Translations under genes and position numbers: made by a program
Shown here: one piece after another, positions 57,660-64,000 of the stretch
How the letters are laid out: every line of letters starts with the position of its first letter
Numbering within the stretch: the first letter of the stretch is position 1
Assembly (NCBI GenBank): GCA_020161755.1
Contig: JAIUOS010000022.1
Span: forward strand, 1-64,000
Length of the DNA: 64,000 bases
Reading direction: 5' to 3'
Source of the DNA: Actinomycetota bacterium
Lineage (GTDB): Bacteria; Actinomycetota; Actinomycetes; Propionibacteriales; Propionibacteriaceae
The notes under the pieces: model-generated
The model's input: only the letters and a program-made list of their open reading frames with translations
Told to the model about the DNA's origin: nothing
Database searches by the model: none

Positions 57660-58943
57660 CTACGTGTGCGCCGGCGGCAAATCGCGGGAGCCAGCTGCGC
57701 GGCGCGTGGCCCGGGGGCTGGAGCCCGTCGGCAGCGCGGCTTGGGGCTGGCCTAGATAGAGTCGCCGGCTCTGGGTGGCGGCGAGGACGAAGTCGGCGAA
57801 GCCGGGCATGGCGTAGCGGAGGAGTCCGGTTCCGGCGGATTCGATGATCCCCTTGTCGATGAGGGCCTTCCGGGTGCCGCTGAGTTGCGGGGTGGTTCGG
57901 TCGAGCAGTGCGGTGATGTCGCGGGTGCGGGCGATGCCGTAGTTGTCAGCGACCTGTGCGATCGCAGTCAGCAGCGCCCGCTCGGCGGAGGTCGCTTTGG
58001 CCCACCGGCCACGGAACATGCCGGCGTCGAGTCCGTCGCGGACCTGGGTTATGGCTGCGGTCACGGCGGCGAGTTCGATCGCCGTGTCTGGCTCGGGGTC
58101 GGCGGAGAGCCATGCCTCGTCGCCGTACTTCTGGATCAGGTAGGGCGATCCTGCCGCGGCGGTGAGGGCGGCGTCAGCGGCGTCGGTGTCCCAAGTGACG
58201 TGGAGTTGGAGGCTGGGCTCGAGGAGGGCTCGTTCGGCGGCCGTCTGGTCGAGGCGGTCGAGGGTGTGGAAGTCGAACCGTTCGGTGAATGAGGCGGCCT
58301 CCATCACCTTCTCAGGTGTCGTGGGCAGGCCGGCGGCGAAGATCACGATCGGGATCTTGCCGGGGGTGGTGAGAGCGTCCTGGATCGCGTTGAACAGCAC
58401 CACCAGCTGAGTCCGGGGGGCTTCTTGCAACTCGTCCAGGAGCAGGACGAGCCCGGGCTGGTCGTGTTCGGCGACGATCTCGGCGGCTCTGGCGAGCAGT
58501 TCGCCGAGGGCTTGGCGGGCCGAGGTTTCGGTGTCCGTTCCACGCGAGTGCGGCTCGCTTGTGACCTTGACGACGCCAGCGTTGAGTTCGACCGAGAGGG
58601 TGCCAAGCCGGCGGACGAACCGATCCCACAAGGGTGCTGCGCGGCTCTGGAGCGGGGAGATCGCCTCGGCGATTCGTCCGGCGAGGAGCTGGATGTTGTC
58701 GGACACGCTGTCGAGGGACAGCGAGCAGGTGACGAACCCGCGGGCACGGGCGGTGGTGGCGATCTCACCGAGCGTCACTGTCTTGCCCATGCCCCTGGTG
58801 CCGGTCAGCACGGTGACCTGGGTCGCGGACCGTCCAGAGTTCGCCACCCGGGTGAGCGTGGCAGCCGCACGCGAAAGCACCTGGTCGCGGCCGACCAGCA
58901 CGGACGGGCGAGCGCCGAACCCCGGTGTGTACGGACTCTCCAT
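57660..58943 (-). CDS. AAA ATPase (ORC/Cdc6-like, STAND family)
   Basis: This 427-residue P-loop ATPase starts with SPYTPGFGARPSVLVGRDQVL, then has Walker A GTRGMGKT (residues 48-55), a Walker B-type LVLLLDELQEA (about 163-173), the sensor-like IVIFAAGLPTTPEKV and the lid GSPYLIQKYGDEAW. A winged-helix-like C-terminus includes TSAERALLTAIAQVADNYGIARTRDITALLDR (about 313-345). Proteins of this type are frequent on actinobacterial mobile elements and are often labelled replication-initiator- or regulator-like; the exact role is unclear. ATG 58943 is chosen (AGGTGA 5 nt upstream); GTG 58952 is possible. It precedes xis and int on the same strand, with a 215-bp gap holding no clear gene. Confidence 0.85.
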   Translation of the reverse strand: MESPYTPGFGARPSVLVGRDQVLSRAAATLTRVANSGRSATQVTVLTGTRGMGKTVTLGEIATTARARGFVTCSLSLDSVSDNIQLLAGRIAEAISPLQSRAAPLWDRFVRRLGTLSVELNAGVVKVTSEPHSRGTDTETSARQALGELLARAAEIVAEHDQPGLVLLLDELQEAPRTQLVVLFNAIQDALTTPGKIPIVIFAAGLPTTPEKVMEAASFTERFDFHTLDRLDQTAAERALLEPSLQLHVTWDTDAADAALTAAAGSPYLIQKYGDEAWLSADPEPDTAIELAAVTAAITQVRDGLDAGMFRGRWAKATSAERALLTAIAQVADNYGIARTRDITALLDRTTPQLSGTRKALIDKGIIESAGTGLLRYAMPGFADFVLAATQSRRLYLGQPQAALPTGSSPRATRRAAGSRDLPPAHT

Positions 58944-59255
58944 CGACTTCACCTAACTATCTATAAACAGGGCGTCTTATACGAGCTTATACGGGAGCGC
59001 GTAGGTTCGGGTCCGCCCGATCGGCCTTCCCCGGCAGTGTCAGTTGGGCCATTGACGGCCGGAGTTATGCTGATTCTGCCCCACCCCCTCGGGCTGATCG
59101 GCCTTCCCGGGTGACTCGTCTCGTTGGTGTCGGGCTTACAACTGAAGCCGCGATCGCGCTCCACGGTCTACTTCTGATGTAGCAACTTCTGTCTGTCTGT
59201 CCGGATCGACCCCTCTTCATCGGCTTAGTGGGCTAGAGAGAAGAAGGGTGCCCAC
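58944..59255. promoter_or_regulatory. Divergent promoter region with CTTATACG repeats
   Basis: This 312-bp region lies between the leftward ATPase and the rightward secretion-type genes. It has two direct repeats CTTATACG (58976-58983 and 58986-58993, one helical turn apart) and an AT-rich TATAGATAG just before the ATPase, which reads as its -10. No gene is seen. The repeats could be operators or protein-binding iterons. An AGAAGAAGG ribosome site lies at the right end for the lipoprotein gene. Confidence 0.5.
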
Positions 59256-59855
59256 ATGACCGAACCCCGCCGGCTCCCCCTGGGCGGCTGCGTGCTCGCG
59301 GTCGTGCTGCTCGCTGGTTGTACGCCCGGAACGGCCTCCCCGCAGACCACGCCGACCCCGACCACCGCGACGACATCGAGCATCGCAGCCCCGTCCGTGT
59401 CGGCCACTCCGACCCCGACTCCGACAGCCACTTGGAACGCCACCCAGTCGGCAGCGATCAAGGTCGTCGAGGACTACTTCGCCGCAGGCGAGCGACTGTT
59501 CGCCGATCCCTCCCGCTACTCCAAGACGGAGGCGAAGAGCGCGCTGGAGCCACTGACCGGGAAGGACATGCTCGCCGGAAACCTGGCGCTGTTTCAGAAG
59601 CTGAAGGCGGAAGGAAAGCGCTACGAGGGCGCCGCTCGGATCAGCTGGATCAGCGCCTCGGGCATCTTCGGCAGCGGACTTGGGGAGTCCGTCAACATCA
59701 CCATCTGCCGTGACCCGCAGGGCCAGGCCCTACTAGACAAGAACGGCGAGGTCCTATCCAAGGTTCCTTCGGCGATCCGAGAGTTCGAGGTCCGCAACCA
59801 GTCCGGATTCCGGATCGTGGGTGAGAAGGAAGGGTTCGGTGCGCCATGTCCATAG
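59256..59855 (+). CDS. Hypothetical lipoprotein
   Basis: This 199-residue exported lipoprotein has the signal GGCVLAVVLLAGC (lipid-modified Cys at residue 22), followed by a Thr/Pro-rich linker (about 25-58) that could span the wall. A globular part of about 140 residues with IKVVEDYFAAGERLFADPSRYSK and a final GFRIVGEKEGFGAPCP follows. The layout resembles small actinobacterial lipoproteins with an NTF2/SnoaL-like fold, though the match is not certain. It is the first gene of a run of six on the plus strand and overlaps the next by 10 bp. Confidence 0.8.
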   Translation: MTEPRRLPLGGCVLAVVLLAGCTPGTASPQTTPTPTTATTSSIAAPSVSATPTPTPTATWNATQSAAIKVVEDYFAAGERLFADPSRYSKTEAKSALEPLTGKDMLAGNLALFQKLKAEGKRYEGAARISWISASGIFGSGLGESVNITICRDPQGQALLDKNGEVLSKVPSAIREFEVRNQSGFRIVGEKEGFGAPCP

Positions 59856-60625
59856 TCGCACGGGCGCTCTCGATTCTGCTGGCCGCAACGACACTGGCCG
59901 GGGTTCTCGCGCCGACCACCGCCCGAGCCGATGTCGTGTGCGACGAGGTGACCCGCATGTGCACCATCGAGGACGGCGGTGGCGGCGGTGGTGGTGGCGG
60001 TGGTGAGCCGCCGAAGGTGCCGTTGTGTTCGTCGTTCCCGCCGGTGGCGGTGCCGGAGGACCCGCCGGAGCCTGACTGGATCTTCATCGAGTGTCGGTTG
60101 TCGTCGACGGAGGAGGACACGATCGGGTTGTGGGTGCCGCCGCGGGAGAGCGCGGAGCAGCTGGCCTGGTTGTTGATTGCCCGGTTGCAGTTGAAGCCGG
60201 TGGAGATCGGCCTGACGCCGCTGGATCCGGATGTGATGACGGCGGTGGGTATCCCGGTGTGGTTGTGGGTGGATAACCCGTCGCGGACGAGTTGGGGGCC
60301 GGCGTCGATCAGCGCCGGTGGGATCTCGCTGACCGCGAAGGTGACCTCGGTCACCTGGACATTGGGGGATGGCACCTCGTTGCGGTGCGGGCGGGGCACC
60401 GAGTGGCGCCCCTCGATGGTGGACCGGAACGGCATGGTCGGTGAGTCCCCGACGTGCGGCCACATCTATCAGCAGCAGGGCCGGTATGCCGTGCGGGCGG
60501 TGGCGCATTGGGCTGCTGAGTGGCAGGGCTATGGCGAGTCGGGGACGATCCGGCTCGATGTGGGTTCCACCCGCCAGCTGCGGGTGGGGGAGATCCAGGT
60601 GATCGTGACCCGGGGCGGCAGGTAG
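59846..60625 (+). CDS. Secreted PKD-domain-like protein
   Basis: This 259-residue protein has a Sec signal (ARALSILLAATTLAGVLAPTTARA, cleavage near residue 28). A CDEVTRMCTIED segment with two Cys and a run of ten Gly follow, then an unknown middle region and a PKD/Ig-like domain (about 165-235). The PKD pattern is SVTWTLGDGTSLRCGRGT, then PTCGHIYQQQGRYAVRAVAHW. Proteins of this shape commonly lie upstream of SAF-domain and CpaF genes on actinobacterial elements; they may be surface or pseudopilus components. It starts inside the lipoprotein gene and ends 10 bp before the SAF gene. Confidence 0.75.
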   Translation: MSIVARALSILLAATTLAGVLAPTTARADVVCDEVTRMCTIEDGGGGGGGGGGEPPKVPLCSSFPPVAVPEDPPEPDWIFIECRLSSTEEDTIGLWVPPRESAEQLAWLLIARLQLKPVEIGLTPLDPDVMTAVGIPVWLWVDNPSRTSWGPASISAGGISLTAKVTSVTWTLGDGTSLRCGRGTEWRPSMVDRNGMVGESPTCGHIYQQQGRYAVRAVAHWAAEWQGYGESGTIRLDVGSTRQLRVGEIQVIVTRGGR

Positions 60626-60635
60626 GAGTGAGCCG

Positions 60636-61292
60636 ATGAAGACCGTTGAGACCTCACCCGGCACCGGCAGCCCGGCTGTGTCGCCGGCGCCGGTGCCGGA
60701 GACGACGAAGTTGCAGCGGCGGCCCAGCGCGGTGGTGCTGGCGCTGGTGTTGGTGTGCCTGGGCGGCGTGACCGGGCTGTGGTTGTGGACGTCGTCCTCG
60801 GCGGCGACCGAGGTGGTCGCGGTCCGGACACCGGTCGAACGCGGTCAGCTGATCGAGCTGGCCGACCTGACAACGGTCCGGGTGACGCTGGATCCTGCGT
60901 TGCGCACGATTCCCGCGTCCGGGATCGATTCGGTGGTGGGTCGGCGTGCGGCCACGGATCTGGCGGTGGGCACTTTGGTCGCGCCGGAGCAGGTGAGTGA
61001 TGCGGTGGTTCCGGCTGCGGGGTTCGCGGTGGTGGCGGTGCCGATCGCGCCGGGTCTGATCCCGACGGAGCCGCTGAAGGCGGGTGACACGGTGCGGCTG
61101 GTGCAGGCACCCGCGCAGGGGGTGGAGGTGACCGGTGCCCCTGCGGAGATCACCGGGACGGTGTTGAACGTCACGGCGGGGGACACCGAGACGGTGGTGG
61201 ATGTGCTGGTGGCCGACAACCGGGCCGGGGAACTGGCTGCGAGGGCGGCGTCGGGTGAGCTGGCGTTGGTGTTGGCGAGCCGGGAGCGGTGA
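60636..61292 (+). CDS. SAF-domain protein, CpaB-like
   Basis: This 218-residue protein has a cytoplasmic Pro-rich N-terminus and one membrane helix (about residues 32-53, SAVVLALVLVCLGGVTGLWLW). A SAF domain follows (about 62-122, VRTPVERGQLIELADLTTVRV, then AATDLAVGTLVAPEQV), as in CpaB/RcpC, which help assemble Flp pili across the wall. The C-terminal beta domain ends with VVDVLVADNRAGELAARAASGELALVL. It has a good ribosome site (TAGGAG). It lies 3 bp before the ParA-like gene and supports a Tad-type machine. Confidence 0.82.
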   Translation: MKTVETSPGTGSPAVSPAPVPETTKLQRRPSAVVLALVLVCLGGVTGLWLWTSSSAATEVVAVRTPVERGQLIELADLTTVRVTLDPALRTIPASGIDSVVGRRAATDLAVGTLVAPEQVSDAVVPAAGFAVVAVPIAPGLIPTEPLKAGDTVRLVQAPAQGVEVTGAPAEITGTVLNVTAGDTETVVDVLVADNRAGELAARAASGELALVLASRER

Positions 61293-61295
61293 GTC

Positions 61296-62132
61296 ATGGC
61301 TTTGATCACGCTGGCATCGGCGGGCGGTGCGCCGGGGGTGACGTCGACGGGGTTGGCGTTGGCGTCGTGCTGGCCGCGCCGGTGCTTGTTGGTGGAGGCT
61401 GACCCGTCCGGCTCGTCGGCGCTGTTGGCGGGGTTCTGGCGGGGCACCCGGGACCACACCGGGGTGGTGGATCTGGTGAAGGCGCACCGGGCCGGGGTGT
61501 TGGCCGATGCGTTGTTGCGGATGGCGATGCAGGTGGACGGCACCCAGGCGACGGTGATTATCGGGTCCCGCTCGCACGAGCAGGCCGCCGGGCTGGCCCG
61601 GTTGTGGGAACCGCTGGCCGGAGTGTTGCGGGATCTCGCCGCCCGCGACCAGGACGTGATCGTGGACGCCGGCCGGCTCGGCCTGGAGGGCTCACCCACA
61701 CCGCTGATCGAGCAGGCGGATGTCACGGTGCTGGTCAGCCGCACCCGGCTCGCCTCTGTTGCGGCGGCCCGGTCGTGGGCGCTCACCCTGGGCGAGGCGG
61801 CGTTGCCGAGCCACGAGGTGCGGCTGTTGCTGGTCGGCGCGGGCCGCCCGTACAGCGCCGGCGAGGTGGGTCGTGCGCTCGGGTTGGCGGTGGTCGGCTC
61901 GATCGGTTGGGACCCGGAGCGGGCTGCGGTGTTCTCCGACGGTGCGCCGCTCCCGCCGCCGCGGGGGGTGCGTCGCCTGTTCGGTGGGAGCGCGGCGGCG
62001 GCGTTTGCCGGGTCGGGCTATCAGCGCAGTGTGCAGGCGGCCGGGGAGGCGTTGCGGGCGTTGGTGGACCGCTCCGAGCAGGAGCGGGCCCGGTGGATCG
62101 CACCACCGCGCAGGGAGGAGACCGGGTCATGA
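61296..62132 (+). CDS. ParA/CpaE-like P-loop protein with degenerate Walker A
   Basis: This 278-residue protein looks like a MinD/ParA-type ATPase of the CpaE group, which places pilus machinery in the cell. The N-terminal loop reads SAGGAPGVTST (about residues 7-17), where active proteins have KGGxGKT; both signature Lys residues are absent. The Walker A' strand is CLLVEADPSGSSAL, and a later DVIVDAGRLG resembles Walker B. No receiver domain precedes the ATPase fold. Such degenerate versions may bind but not hydrolyse nucleotide. The stop overlaps the CpaF start by 4 nt (ATGA), so the two are made together. Confidence 0.75.
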   Translation: MALITLASAGGAPGVTSTGLALASCWPRRCLLVEADPSGSSALLAGFWRGTRDHTGVVDLVKAHRAGVLADALLRMAMQVDGTQATVIIGSRSHEQAAGLARLWEPLAGVLRDLAARDQDVIVDAGRLGLEGSPTPLIEQADVTVLVSRTRLASVAAARSWALTLGEAALPSHEVRLLLVGAGRPYSAGEVGRALGLAVVGSIGWDPERAAVFSDGAPLPPPRGVRRLFGGSAAAAFAGSGYQRSVQAAGEALRALVDRSEQERARWIAPPRREETGS

Positions 62133-63673
62133 GTGAGCTGGAAGAGCGCGAGTTGATGGATCTGCCGATGTTCGGTAGCGACAAGCCGGCCGGCGCCCGT
62201 CGGCCTGGCCGGGTGCGGGGCGGTTTCCGTGTCCCGGGCGAGCCGGAGCCGCCCGTGCCGGCGTCGGTGTCGCGGGTGGTGCCGATCCGGCCCGCGCACG
62301 CCACCGCGCCCCGCCCGGCCGGAGATGTGGATTGGGCGGAGGTGGCCCGGTTCCGTGGTGATGTGGCCAAGCGCCTTCCGGGCCGGGTGGGTGGTGGTGT
62401 GGCTGACCGGGCCGAGGAGGAAGCGGCGGGCTGGTCGGTGATCCGGCAGTTGCTGGAGGAGGACACCGCCACGTCGGTGGCCCGTACGGGCGAGTTGCGT
62501 TCACCGGAGGCGCAGGAGGCGTTGGCGCAGGCGATCTTCGACAGTGTGTTCCGGCTGGGCCGGTTGCAGCCGTTGGTGGACGACCCGCGGGTGGAGAACA
62601 TCCTGGTGTACGGCTGTGACCGGGTGGTGGTGGAGTACGCCGACGGGTCGATGCGGCAGCTGCTGCCGGTGGCCGACAGTGACGCCGACCTGGTCGGGTT
62701 CATCGCGTTCGTCGCCTCCCGAGCCGACAACCCGCGTTCCTTCACCCCAGCCCACCCGTCGCTGAACTTGACGTTGGCGGACGGGTCCCGGTTGGCGGCC
62801 TCGCTGGAGACCGGCCGGGTGTCGTTGGTGATCCGCCGGCACCGGATCCGCAGGGTCACCTTGGCTGATCTGGTCGAGTGGGGGTCGCTGTCGGAGGTGA
62901 TGGCGGACTTCCTGCGGGCGGCGGTGCGGGCCCGGAAGTCGATCGTGGTGTCCGGGGCGCAGGGTGCGGGCAAGACCACCCTGGTGCGGGCGTTGTGTGC
63001 GGAGATCCCGCGGATGGAGATCGTGGGCACGTTCGAGTCGGAGCGGGAGTTGTTCCTGCCGGAGATCGAGGGGCAGCACGCGGTGGTGTTCGACTGGGAG
63101 ATGCGGGCCGGGTCTGGGGAGCGCAGCGAGGACGGCAGCCTGGCTGGGCAGCGGACCACCGGGTCGCAGGTGACCAGCAGCTTCCGGTTCCGCGCCGACC
63201 GGCAGATCGTCGGTGAGGTCCTGGGCGCTGAGGCGATGGACATGATCAAGGTGATGGAGTCGGGCACCGGCTCGATCTCAACCACCCATGCGGCGAACGC
63301 CCGGCTGGCGGTGCACAAGCTGATCACCTGCGCGATGGAAGCCGGGCCGCACGTCAGCCACGACCTGGTCTCCGCGAAGCTGGCCGCCACCCTCGACTTG
63401 GTGGTGCAGATGCATTCGGAGATCACCCCGATCGACGACTTCGGCCAGGTCGCCCAGAAACGCCGCTACGTCTCCGAGATCGTCGAGGTCACTCCGGGGG
63501 AGTGGCCGCGCGGCATCTCGTTCACCACCGTGTTCCGCCGTGTGCCCGGCCAGTGTGGGGTGGCCGACACCCGGCCCGACAGCATCTGGGACGACCTGGT
63601 CGCCGCCGGCCTGGACGATGTCGCCTTCGAACGCGAAGCCGCCGAGCACCACCCGCCGGGAGGGCTGCGATGA
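62129..63673 (+). CDS. CpaF/TadA-family secretion ATPase
   Basis: This 514-residue ATPase of the type II/IV secretion superfamily would power a Tad-type (Flp) pilus or a related conjugation apparatus. An N-terminal Pro-rich region precedes the family N-domain (about residues 130-230, FRLGRLQPLVDDPRVENILVYG). The P-loop is SGAQGAGKTTL (about 274-284), the Asp box is in VGTFESERELFLPEI, the Walker B-like segment is RQIVGEVLGAEAMDMIKVM and the His box is ISTTHAANARLAVHKL. All nucleotide-binding residues are present. The stop overlaps the TadB start by 4 nt. CpaF lookalikes occur both in Tad loci and in actinobacterial conjugative elements. Confidence 0.9.
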   Translation: MSELEERELMDLPMFGSDKPAGARRPGRVRGGFRVPGEPEPPVPASVSRVVPIRPAHATAPRPAGDVDWAEVARFRGDVAKRLPGRVGGGVADRAEEEAAGWSVIRQLLEEDTATSVARTGELRSPEAQEALAQAIFDSVFRLGRLQPLVDDPRVENILVYGCDRVVVEYADGSMRQLLPVADSDADLVGFIAFVASRADNPRSFTPAHPSLNLTLADGSRLAASLETGRVSLVIRRHRIRRVTLADLVEWGSLSEVMADFLRAAVRARKSIVVSGAQGAGKTTLVRALCAEIPRMEIVGTFESERELFLPEIEGQHAVVFDWEMRAGSGERSEDGSLAGQRTTGSQVTSSFRFRADRQIVGEVLGAEAMDMIKVMESGTGSISTTHAANARLAVHKLITCAMEAGPHVSHDLVSAKLAATLDLVVQMHSEITPIDDFGQVAQKRRYVSEIVEVTPGEWPRGISFTTVFRRVPGQCGVADTRPDSIWDDLVAAGLDDVAFEREAAEHHPPGGLR

Positions 63674-64000
63674 CCGGCGCTCTGCTGTCCATGCTGGCCG
63701 GGGCGATGATCACCGCCGGCGTGATCCTCGGCATCTATGGGATGACACCCGGCCCGGCCCGTGAGCGGCGCCCGCGTCCGCGTCCGGCATGGCTGGTGCG
63801 GGCGGCCCGGATGCCGACCTGGCAGCGCTGGGCGCTGGTGGCCGCCACGGTGGCGGGGTTGGTGGCGAGCGTGTTCGGGGTGCCGCTGGTGGTGGCGGTG
63901 TTGTTGCCGTTGGCGGTGCTCGGCCTGCCCGTGCTGCTGGTGACCTCGGATGGGGGCCGGCGGATCGCCCGGCTGGACGCGATCAGTGAGTGGACCCGGA
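63670..64000 (+). CDS. TadB-like type II secretion F-family membrane protein (3' truncated)
   Basis: Only the first 110 residues lie in the window; the frame is open at base 64,000. It has two or three membrane segments (about residues 3-24; 53-72 and 75-92), a basic loop between them (RERRPRPRPAWLVRAARMP) and then RRIARLDAISEWTR. That last segment matches the start of the cytoplasmic F domain in TadB proteins. TadB and TadC form the inner-membrane platform on which the CpaF ATPase acts. Start ATG 63670 overlaps the CpaF stop (ATGA). TadC, pilins and TadE-like genes would be expected beyond the window. Confidence 0.82.
   Translation, partial: MTGALLSMLAGAMITAGVILGIYGMTPGPARERRPRPRPAWLVRAARMPTWQRWALVAATVAGLVASVFGVPLVVAVLLPLAVLGLPVLLVTSDGGRRIARLDAISEWTR

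Noticed and set aside
59976-60005. GGTGGCGG tract in the PKD-like gene as a slippage or regulatory repeat
   Set aside because: It encodes an in-frame polyglycine linker and the protein continues normally after it.
1-64000. CRISPR arrays, rRNA genes and insertion sequences
   Set aside because: No regularly spaced direct repeats, rRNA sequence or transposase genes were seen; the repeated elements are isolated palindromes.

Overview
The window is high-GC DNA from an actinobacterium. The evidence is a GlnA2–GlnE–GlnA1 nitrogen-assimilation set of actinobacterial type, a DprE1/DprE2 pair, many GTG starts, and several start codons preceded at 6-7 nt by a TAnnnT box (leaderless transcription). A member of the Propionibacteriales or a neighbouring order seems plausible, but that is a guess from gene content.

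Bases 1-52.8 kb look like ordinary chromosome. From left to right they hold: the end of glnA2; a four-gene ABC exporter operon with a membrane-fusion protein at each end; glnE; a GH65 phosphorylase; dprE1-dprE2; an APH(3')-like kinase; a LacI regulator; a metallo-beta-lactamase-fold hydrolase; a VOC dioxygenase-like protein; a PabC-like lyase; a DUF6325/SHOCT pair; and a nitrite-reduction operon (NnrS-like protein, membrane-anchored copper nitrite reductase, DUF2249). These are followed by a sigma factor fused to its own zinc-finger/membrane anti-sigma-like tail; a carbohydrate locus (FGGY kinase, TIM-barrel isomerase, split transketolase, CUT1 ABC transporter); topoisomerase IB; glnA1 with an RDD protein; a complete peptide/opine-type ABC importer; tRNA-Asp and tRNA-Phe; a GT28 glycolipid glycosyltransferase; a large LuxR (LAL) regulator; an SDR; a DUF488 protein; and a Gfo/Idh/MocA oxidoreductase. 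Two families of perfect palindromes sit between genes in this part, mostly just after stop codons.

At 52,983-53,026 lies the 3' half of a tRNA-Glu gene without its 5' half. This is the scar left when an element integrates into a tRNA. To its right are a frameshifted small membrane-protein gene, a HEPN-like protein, a Shedu-like (DUF4263) nuclease candidate, a tyrosine integrase, an excisionase-like HTH protein and an AAA ATPase. After these comes a tightly packed run of secretion-type genes: a lipoprotein, a secreted PKD-like protein, a SAF/CpaB-like protein, a ParA-like protein without the Walker lysine, a CpaF/TadA ATPase, and TadB cut by the window edge. No intact tRNA-Glu is visible, so the island appears to run past base 64,000. 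The island, with defence candidates beside a Tad-like machine, is the least ordinary part of the window.
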